A stretch of 64,000 nt of DNA from an uncultured Planctomycetales bacterium (GCA_903926465.1 CAIYJE010000067.1:186001-250000); one strand, 5' to 3'. Numbered from the stretch's first letter, positions 26,461-36,180 are shown. The notes: generated by a model not told the origin, from the letters alone. Numbers and translations are program-made.

Positions 26461-26492
26461 TTGCGTTTTTGAAAAATTTTGGTTATCCTAAA
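26461..26492 (+). promoter_or_regulatory. Putative promoter with MntR-like operator upstream of the Nramp gene
   Basis: A -35-like TTGCGT (26461-26466) and a -10-like TATCCT (26484-26489) are 17 bp apart. The interval 26477-26492 reads TTTTGGTTATCCTAAA, which matches the staphylococcal MntR/SirR box TTTAGGTTAACCTAAA at 14 of 16 positions and is a partial inverted repeat (12 of 16). It overlaps the -10, as expected for a metal-dependent repressor. No Mn riboswitch was seen in the leader. The regulator gene is not in the window, so binding is inference. Confidence 0.55.
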
Positions 26493-26596
26493 ATTGCATT
26501 GAGTAAAGGGTAAACTTTTTTTCGTGTTCGTTCGCTTGTGTTGGGCTTGGTCGGAATCGTGGTTTGGATTGGTTTGCTGGACTTCCAAGAGGAGCA

Positions 26597-28642
26597 ATGA
26601 TGTCTCAGGCAGGAGCCGGCGCGATGCCGCGTCGATCATTGGAAGACGTTCATGGCTCGGTGGGGGTACCCAACCGGGAGATTAGCTGGAAGAAGCGATT
26701 GTTCGCTTTCATGGGGCCGGCGTATCTGGTGAGTGTGGGTTACATGGACCCGGGCAACTGGGCCACAGACCTGGAGGGAGGCGCTCGGTTTGGCTATGCG
26801 CTGATCTGGGTCTTGTTGATGTCGAACCTGATGGCGGTGTTGCTTCAAACCCTGTCGGCCCGGTTAGGGGTGGTCACCGGCCATGATCTGGCGCAGGCCT
26901 GTCGGGCCGAGTATTCTCGCCCGGTCACTCGCACGCTTTGGGTGCTTGCGGAAGTGGCCATTGCCGCCACCGACCTGGCCGAGGTTCTGGGCACAATCAT
27001 CGCGCTCAAGCTGCTGTTTGACATGCCGATGCTTTGGGGTTGCGCCGTGACCGCGTTGGACACATTCTTGCTGCTCGGCTTGCAACGGTTAGGCATTCGT
27101 AAGCTGGAAGCGGTGATTTTGACGCTGGTGGCGACGATTGGCCTGTGCTTTCTCGTCCAGATCTTGATGGCGCAGCCGGATCTCGGGCAAATTGCGCAAG
27201 GTTTCTGGCCAACGCTGCCGGTGGATGAAACGGGGTCTTCGGAACTGGCGTTGCTGGTGGCCATTGGCATTTTGGGTGCCACGGTCATGCCTCATAACCT
27301 CTACTTACACTCGGCGTTGGTGCAGTCACGCAAGATTGCGAACGATCACGGCAGCAAGGTGCAGGCATGCCGGTTTAATCTGGTGGACTCTGCGGTGGCG
27401 TTGAACGCCGCATTCTTTGTGAACGCCGCCATCTTGGTTCTGGCTGGTTCCACGTTTTACAACCACTCGGCGCCGGTGGATAGTATTGAGAAGGCCTACG
27501 AGCTTTTGCCGGGGTTTTTGGGTCCTGCGGCCCCGATCTTGTTCGGAATTGCTTTGCTGTGCGCGGGTCAAAGTTCCACGCTCACGGGAACGCTGGCCGG
27601 GCAAATTGTCATGGAAGGGTTCTTGCATCTGCGGATCGCTCCCTGGCTACGCAGGCTGGTGACCCGGCTCATCGCTTTGATTCCCGCCGTGCTCGTTTTG
27701 ATGACCGTGGGCGATAACGGGACCCAGCATCTACTGGTCATGAGCCAGGTCGTGCTGAGCCTGCAACTTTCGTTTGCGGTGATTCCGCTGATTCACTTCA
27801 CCTCCAACCGGGCCAACATGGGAGATTTTGTGAACCCGGTCTGGGTGCGGCTTCTGGCCTGGATCACTGCGGCAATTATTGTGGGTTTGAATGCCAAGCT
27901 GGTGTTGGATAAGGCGGAAGATTGGCTGCCGCAACTGCTGGAGATGGGGCGATCCGGGAGTTTGACATCGAGCTGGCGGCCTTGGCTTGGATGGTTGGGG
28001 GCCGGCGGGCTGGTGGCTTTGCTTGTTGGCACCGCGGGGCTGCTGGTGTGGGTGACGCTCAAACCAATCATCCGGCCGATCAAACTCTGGTCGGCCGTGC
28101 AACCAGTGCAACTCGACTGGTCAGAGGCGGCGCGTCCTCGACCGATCTCCACCATTGCTCTGGCGCTTGAGCATGGCGCCACCGACACCGAAATTTTGAG
28201 CCGCACGCTTGGGCTTGCCAGGCCTGGCTTCACCAAACTCGTGCTTTTGCACGTGTCGGATACGCCCATCACCGGACTTTACGGTGACGATACCGGAGAT
28301 CTTCACACCGAGGCCGACGCCCGATATCTGGACGGCCTGGTGACGGAACTGCAGTCGCGAGGCTTTGAGGCGACCGGTGTCTTGCTCCACGATATGAGCA
28401 GGGCCCGCGCCTTAGTTAGTTACCTCAAACGCAATCCGGTTGATCTTCTGGTGGTCGGTTCGCACGGTCATCGGCTGCTTTCGGACCTTCTCTTTGGGCA
28501 GACGGTCGACCGAGTGCGCCATCATCTAGATATTCCGATGCTAATTGCTCGCGCCACGCTGCCGGTTCCAGAGAGCCTTTCGGCGCAGGAAACCTCAGGG
28601 ACGCCCGGTGGACAGACGCCGGGCGAGGTGCCCAACGCTTGA
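26597..28642 (+). CDS. mntH: Nramp-family Mn2+ transporter fused to a C-terminal Usp domain
   Basis: The 681-residue protein is a full Nramp (MntH-like) transporter with about 11 TM helices, followed by a universal stress protein domain from about residue 508. Diagnostic Nramp residues are DPGNWATD (from Asp 51) in TM1 and MPHNLYLHS in TM6, which form the metal site. The Usp part contains VVGSHGHRLLSDLLFG, close to the ATP-binding G2XG9XG pattern. It imports Mn2+ (or Fe2+) with protons; the Usp domain may sense ATP or stress. The ATG at 26597 follows AGAGGAG; another ATG is the next codon. A DtxR/MntR-like operator overlaps a plausible promoter 105 bp upstream. Nramp-Usp fusions are less common than the stand-alone form. 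Confidence 0.88.
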   Translation: MMSQAGAGAMPRRSLEDVHGSVGVPNREISWKKRLFAFMGPAYLVSVGYMDPGNWATDLEGGARFGYALIWVLLMSNLMAVLLQTLSARLGVVTGHDLAQACRAEYSRPVTRTLWVLAEVAIAATDLAEVLGTIIALKLLFDMPMLWGCAVTALDTFLLLGLQRLGIRKLEAVILTLVATIGLCFLVQILMAQPDLGQIAQGFWPTLPVDETGSSELALLVAIGILGATVMPHNLYLHSALVQSRKIANDHGSKVQACRFNLVDSAVALNAAFFVNAAILVLAGSTFYNHSAPVDSIEKAYELLPGFLGPAAPILFGIALLCAGQSSTLTGTLAGQIVMEGFLHLRIAPWLRRLVTRLIALIPAVLVLMTVGDNGTQHLLVMSQVVLSLQLSFAVIPLIHFTSNRANMGDFVNPVWVRLLAWITAAIIVGLNAKLVLDKAEDWLPQLLEMGRSGSLTSSWRPWLGWLGAGGLVALLVGTAGLLVWVTLKPIIRPIKLWSAVQPVQLDWSEAARPRPISTIALALEHGATDTEILSRTLGLARPGFTKLVLLHVSDTPITGLYGDDTGDLHTEADARYLDGLVTELQSRGFEATGVLLHDMSRARALVSYLKRNPVDLLVVGSHGHRLLSDLLFGQTVDRVRHHLDIPMLIARATLPVPESLSAQETSGTPGGQTPGEVPNA

Positions 28643-28778
28643 CGCTCTGGGGCCTGCGCTTCGACAATAGGAATAGCAAATTCAGAAGGCACAAATTCGG
28701 TCAGGCGGGGCTTCTCCGAAACGGTGCTCTGCTGGATGAGTTTCTGTCTGGAAATCCGACATGCAGGGAAGTCGATCC

Positions 28779-30680
28779 ATGATGCACGCCCAGTCCCGGA
28801 ACTTGATCTCATCACGGCCGACCCGGCTCTCTCGCTCGCTGGCACTGGCGCTTTTGCTGCTTGGTGGCGGGCTCAAGGCTGCGGATGATGCGCCTTATAT
28901 CTCGCCTTCTGAAGGGCGGCTCAGGAGCGATGTGGGTTACCTGGCCGATGACCTGCGGGGCGGACGCGGAGTGGGAACGCGTGGAATTGATGATGCGGCC
29001 GAGTATCTGGCCACAGCTTTGCGTGAGGCTGGGCTCAAGCCGATCCCGTCCAGCGGTCGTTACTTTCAAGATTTTCCGATTCGCGGTGAGGCCCGGGCCG
29101 GAACGCCAACGTCGTTAGCTTTTCAGGTTGGAGCCGACACCAAGATTGACGCCGTGCTGACCGAGAGCTTCAGCCCGCTGGCTATCGGAACCGCCGGCAA
29201 GGTGGATGCAATTCCGGTTGTTTTCGCCGGATTCGGGATCACGGCCAAGGATGCGGAGAAGAATCTTGATTACGACGACTACGCCGGAATCGATGTCAAA
29301 GACAAGGCGGTTCTGATCCTGCGCAGAGACCCTGATACTGCCGATAAAACCAGTGCTTTTGCCGCGGCCGAGCCAACGAAGTTCGCCACTTTCACCACCA
29401 AGGCCATCAACGCGGCGGAGCACGGTGCGAAGCTGGTTCTGCTGGTGAACGATCATGGTTCGGCGGCACCCAAAGATACCCTGTTAACATTTGACTCAAC
29501 GCCAGGCGGTGGTGCGGTCCCGTTTGTGATGATCTCCAGGGCCTTGGCTGATCAGCTGCTTGCCAAAAGCAATGCGCCTTCCCTGGACGCGCTTGAGACC
29601 AAGATCAACACCGAGTTGAAGCCGGCGTCACTGGAACTTCCGGCCAAGGTTACGGCCGAGGTGACGGTGAGTCGCGAGCCGATTGCGGCCAAAAATGTGG
29701 TGGGTGTGCTGGAAGCGCAAGGGCCGCTGGCCGACGAGACCATTGTGATTGGTGCCCATTATGACCACCTGGGTTCAGGTGGCATGGGTTCTCTGGCCTT
29801 CGGATCGCGGGATATCCATAACGGTGCCGACGACAATGCCTCTGGAACGGCAACCGTGCTGGAACTGGCCAGGCGACTGGCCTCCCGGCCAGACCCGCTT
29901 CCACGCCGGGTGGTGTTCATGCTCTTTTCAGGTGAGGAGCGTGGCCTGCTTGGGTCTGAGCATTACGTGAAAGACCCGATATTTCCGCTCGATAAGACCG
30001 TGGCCATGATCAATTTTGACATGGTTGGCCGGCTGGAAGACGACAAAGGTCTGATTATCTACGGCGCAGGTTCTGCCGAGGGGTGGGAGTCGCTGGTGGA
30101 ATCGCTGGCCAACTCGCTGAGTCTCAAGCCCAAGCTGAGCAAGGGAGCCACCGGCGAATTCGGTCAGAGCGACCACTATTCTTTCTATCGTAAAGATTTG
30201 CCGGTTCTCTTCTTCTTCACTGGTACCCATCCCGATTATCACCGCCCCAGTGATGACTCGGATAAGATCAACTACCCAGGCATGGCCCGTGTGGCCGATC
30301 TTGGCGAATTGATGATTCTGGACATTGCCAAGCGGGTGGATCGTCCAGCCTTTGTCAAGCTTGCGGCCCCAGCCAGAGAGAGCGCGGGGCAGGTGAAAGG
30401 GAATGGCGCCTACCTCGGAACGCGTCCGGCTTACGGCGAAGAGGGAGAGGGTGTGAAGCTGGAAGGGGTTTCCGAGGGAAGCCCCGCAGAGAAGGCCGGT
30501 ATCAAAGGGGGCGACGTCATCGTTAAGTTTGGTGAGCTCAAGATTTTGGATATCGAGGGCTACATGAACGCGATGAGTGCGAAAAAGCCCGGTGATCAGG
30601 TGGATGTGGTAGTGCTGCGTGACGGGAAAGAAGTGACCGTCAAAGTCACGCTGGGCACACGAACTCGACCGAGCCAGTGA
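28779..30680 (+). CDS. Secreted M28 aminopeptidase with PA and PDZ domains
   Basis: Starting at the ATG at 28779 (preceded by GGGAAG, with another ATG next), the 633-residue protein has a signal peptide (hydrophobic SLALALLLLGGG). A PA-like domain lies at about 110-290, and the M28 core has HYDHLG, ADDNASGTATVLE, SGEERGLLGS and TGTHPDYHRPSDDSD supplying the zinc ligands. A C-terminal PDZ domain (EGSPAEKAGIKGGDVIVKFG) covers about 530-620. The family are aminopeptidases; the PDZ may direct it to substrates or dimerisation. It follows the Nramp gene by about 140 bp, and no functional link is apparent. Confidence 0.9.
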   Translation: MMHAQSRNLISSRPTRLSRSLALALLLLGGGLKAADDAPYISPSEGRLRSDVGYLADDLRGGRGVGTRGIDDAAEYLATALREAGLKPIPSSGRYFQDFPIRGEARAGTPTSLAFQVGADTKIDAVLTESFSPLAIGTAGKVDAIPVVFAGFGITAKDAEKNLDYDDYAGIDVKDKAVLILRRDPDTADKTSAFAAAEPTKFATFTTKAINAAEHGAKLVLLVNDHGSAAPKDTLLTFDSTPGGGAVPFVMISRALADQLLAKSNAPSLDALETKINTELKPASLELPAKVTAEVTVSREPIAAKNVVGVLEAQGPLADETIVIGAHYDHLGSGGMGSLAFGSRDIHNGADDNASGTATVLELARRLASRPDPLPRRVVFMLFSGEERGLLGSEHYVKDPIFPLDKTVAMINFDMVGRLEDDKGLIIYGAGSAEGWESLVESLANSLSLKPKLSKGATGEFGQSDHYSFYRKDLPVLFFFTGTHPDYHRPSDDSDKINYPGMARVADLGELMILDIAKRVDRPAFVKLAAPARESAGQVKGNGAYLGTRPAYGEEGEGVKLEGVSEGSPAEKAGIKGGDVIVKFGELKILDIEGYMNAMSAKKPGDQVDVVVLRDGKEVTVKVTLGTRTRPSQ

Positions 30681-30738
30681 TCCCGTTTTCAGGTTTGCGG
30701 TTTGAGAACGACCTACGGTCTCATCGTCTGGGGGATTC

Positions 30739-32058
30739 ATGCTTGCGTTGAACGCAATAACGACTCCCGGACGATCGTTGCTGGGCACCCGTCGCGCATG
30801 GCTTGGCGCAATGGGGGCTTGGTGTGCGGCGGCCGGCTGTGGCGACCTGTCCAGCGGCTCGTTTGCGCGTGTTTTGACCAGTCTGTCTGATGAGAAGCTC
30901 CGACCTGTTCTGCGCGGGCTAGGCCTGAAGTTCGCTCATGTGAGCCGGCCTACTCCTTCAGGCGATCCGGTTCTGGCCTATGAGCGGGGCGCACCGGCCG
31001 ACCTGCTGGTTGGGGGCCCTTGGTGGTCTTATGCCAACCGGCTGGGTCCCGCTTATTCCTCGGCCGAAACGCGTGCCTCGGCGGCTTCCCCTGCCGGCCG
31101 CTGGGTTGCGTGGGGGCCCACGCCTGTCGGGCTCTGGATTGATGACTCGATTTTGAAGACCTGGACTCCAGGCCAGTCTCCCTGGTCACTTGGGGGGCTT
31201 GAGGAACTGAACGGACGGTTAAGCTGGGCCGATCCTCGAACCGAGGGGGGATTGCTGCTGGCCGTGGCCAGCCACCTGGTGAAGCAGGGGGCTGATGGCT
31301 ACGGAGAAATTGTGCGCTGGGTGTCATGCACGCAGCAGACTCGTTTGGGGATCAGGGATTCCGGCGGGGTAGCTTTGCCACTTGCGGGTTGGGGAGATTC
31401 CGAGTCTCTGGAAGATGGCAACGGGCGAATGTTCATCCCCAGTCCAGAGACCACGGTTTGGGCGCAGGGCGTTGCGGTGGTGGCGCGTGCGAATAGTGCC
31501 TTGGATTTCCATGGTCTGTTTGAGGATTTTGATTCTTGGCCAGTACCGGGTGCTGGTGCCAAGGGGGAATCAGGTACGGGGCAAGATCTCATGCAGAGTG
31601 CGCAGGGGCTGGCCTTGCTGGGCGACCTGCTTCACGCGGTCTTTGGTGAGAATTGGACCGAGTTTCATCAGGCTTGGTCGGCGATCCGGAGAGCCCCGAC
31701 TCCTTCAATGGAAGGACGAGAGCTTGCCGAACGATGGATTCTGCAACCGCCTCCCTGGCCGCCGGCTTCGGTGGAGTTACTCAAAACGCGTCCCGCGGCC
31801 AGCCTGTTGCTCACGGAACTGGTGACGCAGCTTAGCTCGACCAAAGTCAGCCGCGCCTGGTTGCAAGGGCAATTTGAGGGGCCGGCTCGGCTGGTGGATG
31901 CGAGCTTGCTTGCCGAGATCGGATTGGTTGATGATCAAGGCTTGGTTTGCGAACCTCGGTTTCGCAACTGGCTGCGGGCGGAATGGAGCGCCTGGGCCGG
32001 CCAGAGATATCGCAGGGCGGGTCGGTTGGCTGAGGGGAAGGTGGTGGGCTTGGCATGA
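30739..32058 (+). CDS. Lipoprotein solute-binding protein of an ABC importer
   Basis: The 439-residue protein has a short signal with Ala-Ala-Gly-Cys (AAAGC) consistent with a lipobox near residue 35. Its fold is type II SBP-like: PADLLVGGPWWSYANRLGP and LSWADPRTEGGLLLAVA correspond to the ligand-binding loops of iron(III), thiamine or polyamine binding proteins. GGGGGA lies three bases before the ATG. Its stop overlaps the ATG of the ATPase gene, and the permease overlaps in turn, so the three form one importer operon. The substrate is not determined; Fe3+ or thiamine are the family-based guesses. Sequence resemblance is weak. Confidence 0.68.
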   Translation: MLALNAITTPGRSLLGTRRAWLGAMGAWCAAAGCGDLSSGSFARVLTSLSDEKLRPVLRGLGLKFAHVSRPTPSGDPVLAYERGAPADLLVGGPWWSYANRLGPAYSSAETRASAASPAGRWVAWGPTPVGLWIDDSILKTWTPGQSPWSLGGLEELNGRLSWADPRTEGGLLLAVASHLVKQGADGYGEIVRWVSCTQQTRLGIRDSGGVALPLAGWGDSESLEDGNGRMFIPSPETTVWAQGVAVVARANSALDFHGLFEDFDSWPVPGAGAKGESGTGQDLMQSAQGLALLGDLLHAVFGENWTEFHQAWSAIRRAPTPSMEGRELAERWILQPPPWPPASVELLKTRPAASLLLTELVTQLSSTKVSRAWLQGQFEGPARLVDASLLAEIGLVDDQGLVCEPRFRNWLRAEWSAWAGQRYRRAGRLAEGKVVGLA

Positions 32059-33131
32059 GCCGTTTGATCCTCCACAAACTTTATCGGTGTCCGGGGCGGC
32101 AGCCCATTCTTGACCTGGGCCAGGTGATCGAGATTTCGACTGGCGAACTGGTGGTACTGGTTGGCCAGGCCGGTGCAGGCAAGACGGTCCTTGCCAGAAT
32201 GCTTTGCGGCCTTGAGCCGTGTGATGGAGGTCAGATCGAGCTTGGTGGGCGTTCGCTATCCAAGGTACCGCCGCATCAGAGGCGGGTTGGATATGTCATG
32301 CAGGGAGACGCTCTTTGGCCACACTGGTCATTATCGCAAAATATCAGCTTTCCGCTTCGCTGCCGGGGGATTGGCCGCAAGGCCAGGAATTCCCGGCTGC
32401 GTGCGTTGCTAGCGGATGCGGCGCTGGAGGACCTGGCCGATTTGAAGCCGGATCAGGTCAGTCTGGACGCTCGTGGCCGTGCGATCTTGGCGCGAGCCGT
32501 TGCGCTTGAGCCCGACGTGCTGGTGATTGATGAGCCCTTTGATCAGGCCGGCCCACTTGATCAGATTCGGCTGGTGCATGAGCGTGAAAAACTGACTACC
32601 CTCATTCTGACACGCAACGCTCGGCAGGCCCTTTCAATTGCGGATCGCGTTGGGCTGCTTTCCGCAGGGCGATTGCTTCAGTGGGGTGCGCCTCTGGAGA
32701 TCTATTTGCGACCAGAGAGTGAGGAGGTGGCAAGATCCTTTGGCCCGATCAACATACTGGACGGAGAGCTGGAGTCTGTCGACTCGCGAGGGACGGCCGT
32801 GGTCAGGACCGTGCTTGGTCGGCTGACGGGTCGGCTTGGGACCGATCGGGCGGTTAGTGCGGGTGATCCGGTCCGGCTGCTGTTCAGGCCAGAGTCTCTG
32901 GCCCACGGAACAACTGGTTTTGGGACGAATCGATTTGCAGCCACGATTGATCAACGAATCCTTGATGGACCGATCTGTCACCTGGGTTTAAGAGGCCCTG
33001 GGGGCTGGCGAGGGGCCGCGGCCGTACTGTCGGTGCAAGCTGCCGGATTGAAAGAGGCGCAAGCGGCCTCGTTCTCGCTGCCTGCCGAGTCTGTTACCGT
33101 GCTGCTGAATCGTTCGGACCCACTGTCATGA
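32055..33131 (+). CDS. ABC transporter ATPase with degenerate signature and H-loop
   Basis: The 358-residue protein has a Walker A GQAGAGKT at 37-44, a Q-loop Gln 83 and a Walker B VLVIDE at 155-160. The signature LSGGQ is replaced by VSLDA (135-139) and the H-loop His by Arg 187 in LTRNARQAL; the D-loop reads GPLD. The C-terminal 100 residues are TOBE-like. The partner genes are a solute-binding lipoprotein and a two-domain permease, each overlapping by four bases (ATGA). In canonical importers the signature and H-loop are needed for ATP hydrolysis, so activity may be reduced or the enzyme may use altered residues. Sequencing error cannot explain several clustered in-frame changes. Confidence 0.85.
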   Translation: MSRLILHKLYRCPGRQPILDLGQVIEISTGELVVLVGQAGAGKTVLARMLCGLEPCDGGQIELGGRSLSKVPPHQRRVGYVMQGDALWPHWSLSQNISFPLRCRGIGRKARNSRLRALLADAALEDLADLKPDQVSLDARGRAILARAVALEPDVLVIDEPFDQAGPLDQIRLVHEREKLTTLILTRNARQALSIADRVGLLSAGRLLQWGAPLEIYLRPESEEVARSFGPINILDGELESVDSRGTAVVRTVLGRLTGRLGTDRAVSAGDPVRLLFRPESLAHGTTGFGTNRFAATIDQRILDGPICHLGLRGPGGWRGAAAVLSVQAAGLKEAQAASFSLPAESVTVLLNRSDPLS

Positions 33132-34828
33132 TCTGGGTTCCTCGCTTGCTGGCCTGGGTGCTGAGCTGGACGGTTCGGACCCTCCTTTTGCTGGTGATGG
33201 TGGGGCTGATCGCCTCGGCTTTTTTGGATATTTCGGTAACGGATGGCGAATTTCGGGGCACTTGGTTCTTCTGGGCTCTTGGGCTTTTTAACCCTCGGCT
33301 ACGGGTTGCGTTTACGCAGACGCTGGTTTTGGCCGCGGCGGTGACCCTGATCGCTCTGGTGCTTGGAGAGACGATTGGCGTGGTCGCACGTCATTCGAGA
33401 GGAACTCGGTGGCTGGCCAGGCTGGCGTGGTCGGCCGGTTTTGTGATGCCGCCCTCGGTCGTGGCGCTCGGATCCAGGAACCTGGTCGCCAGCGTGGAGG
33501 TACCAGAGACCGTTTCTGCTCAGGCGATGTCTCTGGTTTTGCTCGTTCTCAGCCAATTGCCCTGGTCACTTGCGCTCACTGGCACGCTGATCACGCGTCG
33601 GATCAGCCGGGTCGATCCCAGGTGGTCGGAAATGGCCTGGTTGGCGGGCGGCCGAATGGGGGTTGCAAGGGCAGGTCGGTTCCTGATTCGCCCGATCGTT
33701 CGTCCCGAGGCTGCTCGGGCGGCCTCGTTGGTCTTTCTTACGGTCACCTTGGAGCCAACGGCAGCGCTGGTGCTGGGCGAATCTCGGAACCTGGCGGGTC
33801 AGATTGCTGCCCAGGTGATCGACGGTGGGAGTGTTCCCATGATTGCCGTGACCACGCTGATGGCCCTGGGGCTTGGGCTGACCGGTTTCGGTTTGATCAG
33901 GTCTGTGGGGGGAGTTCATGACGATAACCGTCCACCGGCGGCCTACCCCGGTGGACCTGCCCGAACTCCTATGCATTTTCTCCGTCCCCCCAGACGCCCA
34001 CTGGCGGTTGGGTTGGGGTGGCTTGCGGTGGTTCTGAACCTGGCGATCATTCTTGTTCCCCTGGTCGGCCTGTTCGATTTTGGCTGGCGGCAGAATGGTT
34101 GGATGGAGCTTCAGAGCGTTCACTGGAAACGGTTCAATCTTGTTCTTCGGCACGCGATGATCCAGGGCCTATTCGCTGGAAGTCTGGCCGTTTTGATTGC
34201 CGGTGCCTGGGTCACGGCCTCTCGGGGTGGGATGCGGCTCTGGACCAGCCGCGGAATTTCGTTGATGCCGGCTGGAATTCTTGCTGTGGCCGTGGTGGTT
34301 TCCATTTCAACACTCAGGTCCATCCTTCAGGGGTTCCCCTTGCTCGGGCTTGGGCGCGACAGCTTGCTGGTTTTGGTGCTGGCGTTCGCATTTTTTCCGA
34401 CCGCGGTTCCCGTGATCCGGCGGGGATACCTGCGAACTGACCCCCACTTCCTGGAACAGGCGAGGCTGGGCGGTCCGAGCGGCCACAGGCGGATTCAACG
34501 TGCCAGATGGAGATTTCTGGCCCCCAAGGTGATCGCCTGCCTGGTTGCGTTGGTCTGGGCCACGGCCGTTGAGGGGCAGGCGGCATTGATCTTTGCCAGT
34601 AGTTCAGAATTCCAGACGCCTGGCCCGGGTCTCATCTTTGCCGCGGCCCATTCTGGCAGCCTGCCGTTTGCATCCTTGCTGGGAGTTGGGATCATTCTTT
34701 CTGGATTCATGTTAAGATCTCTCGGCTTCCCTGCTGGATGGCTTGGGATTGTCGTAGGATCTGGAATCGGGCCCCCGCAGATTCGGTCCTCGATTTCCCG
34801 ATCCCCGCGAACTCGCGCAGATTTCTGA
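33128..34828 (+). CDS. Fused-domain ABC importer permease
   Basis: The 566-residue protein consists of two homologous halves of about six TM helices each, as in FbpB/ThiP-type permeases. Cytoplasmic EAA-like loops appear in both halves (MAWLAGGRMGVARAGRFLIRP near residues 173-193, and EQARLGGPSGHRRIQRARWRFLAPK near 443-467); these dock on the ATPase. It overlaps the ATPase stop by four bases and is the third gene of the importer operon. The family moves Fe3+, thiamine or similar small solutes. Because there is one ATPase gene and a fused permease, the complex is expected to contain an ATPase homodimer. Confidence 0.85.
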   Translation: MIWVPRLLAWVLSWTVRTLLLLVMVGLIASAFLDISVTDGEFRGTWFFWALGLFNPRLRVAFTQTLVLAAAVTLIALVLGETIGVVARHSRGTRWLARLAWSAGFVMPPSVVALGSRNLVASVEVPETVSAQAMSLVLLVLSQLPWSLALTGTLITRRISRVDPRWSEMAWLAGGRMGVARAGRFLIRPIVRPEAARAASLVFLTVTLEPTAALVLGESRNLAGQIAAQVIDGGSVPMIAVTTLMALGLGLTGFGLIRSVGGVHDDNRPPAAYPGGPARTPMHFLRPPRRPLAVGLGWLAVVLNLAIILVPLVGLFDFGWRQNGWMELQSVHWKRFNLVLRHAMIQGLFAGSLAVLIAGAWVTASRGGMRLWTSRGISLMPAGILAVAVVVSISTLRSILQGFPLLGLGRDSLLVLVLAFAFFPTAVPVIRRGYLRTDPHFLEQARLGGPSGHRRIQRARWRFLAPKVIACLVALVWATAVEGQAALIFASSSEFQTPGPGLIFAAAHSGSLPFASLLGVGIILSGFMLRSLGFPAGWLGIVVGSGIGPPQIRSSISRSPRTRADF

Positions 34829-34911
34829 CCGGGTCGCCGGGATAATGTTTTCACTTGGTAAGAGTTGAACCAGGTTTTTCTGTGACTACGCAGGCGGGGA
34901 CCCCAGGCCCA

Positions 34912-36054
34912 ATGAGCATCGCCAAGCTGGCTCTCGAAGATGGAACCGTATTCACGGGGCGTGCGTTTGGCGCTCGGTGTGTGATGGATGGTGAAGTTGT
35001 GTTCAACACGAGCATGACTGGCTACCAGGAGATCCTCACCGACCCCTCGTATAACGGCCAAATTGTGGCGATGACCTACCCACAGATTGGCAATTACGGA
35101 ATCAACCCCCAGGATTTCGAGAGCAAACGGCCCTGGGTCCGGGGATTTATTGTGCGGGAGTTGAGTCCCTGCGTGAGTAACTACCGGGCCGACCGTTCGC
35201 TCCACCAGTTTCTTGAAGAGAATGGGATTCCCGGTATTGAGGGGATCGATACTCGCGCCCTGGTTCGGATCACTCGAATTCAGGGAGCCATGCGAGGGGT
35301 GATTTCCAGCACCCAACTGGATGACGCAACTCTGGTGGCTCAGGCCCGGAGCTGCCCAGGCCTGCTTGGGAGAGATCTGGCAACCGAGGTCATGCCGCTG
35401 GCCGCCTATACCTGGGAACCAGGTTTTGAGAGCGAGCTTCAACGGGCGCCCGGCAGTACCCCGCCAGTCAAGGTTGGACAGGCACCCCATGTGGTGGCCC
35501 TGGACTTCGGGATGAAGTGGAATATCCCCAGATACCTGGTTGAGACCGGCTGCCGCGTGACGGTGCTGCCTGGTTCGGCATCGGCGGCTGAGGTGCGATC
35601 CCACCAGCCCGACGGTATCTTTGTTTCCAACGGCCCTGGAGATCCGGCTGCACTCGATGGGGCGGTGGCCGCCTTGCGAGATTTGATTCACGGCGAAACC
35701 GAGTCTCGCGGGATTCCGATCTTCGGGATCTGTTTGGGGCACCAACTTCTGGGCCGTGCGCTCGGTGCAACCACTTACAAATTGAAGTTTGGCCACCGTG
35801 GGGCCAACCACCCCGTTCGCAACGAGCGAACCGGGCGAGTTGAGATCACCACTCAAAATCATGGTTTTGCGGTCGATCCCGAATCATTCTCGAATGACGT
35901 CGAGGTTACCCACATCAATCTGAATGATGGTACACTTGAAGGTTTCCATCACAAGCGGTTGCCTGTGTTTGCCGTTCAGTACCATCCGGAAGCTTCGGCC
36001 GGACCTCACGACAGTCAGTACCTGTTCGATGAGTTTCGTGGCCTGCTTCCTTGA
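34912..36054 (+). CDS. carA: Carbamoyl-phosphate synthase small subunit
   Basis: The 380-residue protein starting at ATG 34912 has the typical CarA N-terminal domain (LEDGTVFTGRAFG, FNTSMTGYQEILTDPSY) and a class I glutaminase. The catalytic Cys 274 sits in GICLGHQL, and His 358 and Glu 360 in QYHPE complete the triad. It releases ammonia from glutamine for CarB, the first step of pyrimidine and arginine synthesis. GTG 34882 and TTG 34855 lie in frame upstream, but the N-terminus starting at 34912 fits the family. carB is not in the window. It is transcribed together with the plus-strand run. Confidence 0.95.
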   Translation: MSIAKLALEDGTVFTGRAFGARCVMDGEVVFNTSMTGYQEILTDPSYNGQIVAMTYPQIGNYGINPQDFESKRPWVRGFIVRELSPCVSNYRADRSLHQFLEENGIPGIEGIDTRALVRITRIQGAMRGVISSTQLDDATLVAQARSCPGLLGRDLATEVMPLAAYTWEPGFESELQRAPGSTPPVKVGQAPHVVALDFGMKWNIPRYLVETGCRVTVLPGSASAAEVRSHQPDGIFVSNGPGDPAALDGAVAALRDLIHGETESRGIPIFGICLGHQLLGRALGATTYKLKFGHRGANHPVRNERTGRVEITTQNHGFAVDPESFSNDVEVTHINLNDGTLEGFHHKRLPVFAVQYHPEASAGPHDSQYLFDEFRGLLP

Positions 36055-36180
36055 GTCGGTCTGACTGGGCTGAGAAGCCTCTCATCATCCATCTGCCTTT
36101 CGCCTGACCATGAATGGCGAACGGCATTAGCCTCTTTCCTCTGTGTTGCCAGCGACTCGAAGCCGGGTCGGGAGTCTCAG

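Noticed and set aside
26493-26596. Mn riboswitch (yybP-ykoY) in the Nramp leader
   Set aside because: No conserved riboswitch core or terminator-like helix is visible in the 100-base leader; the operator explanation is better.
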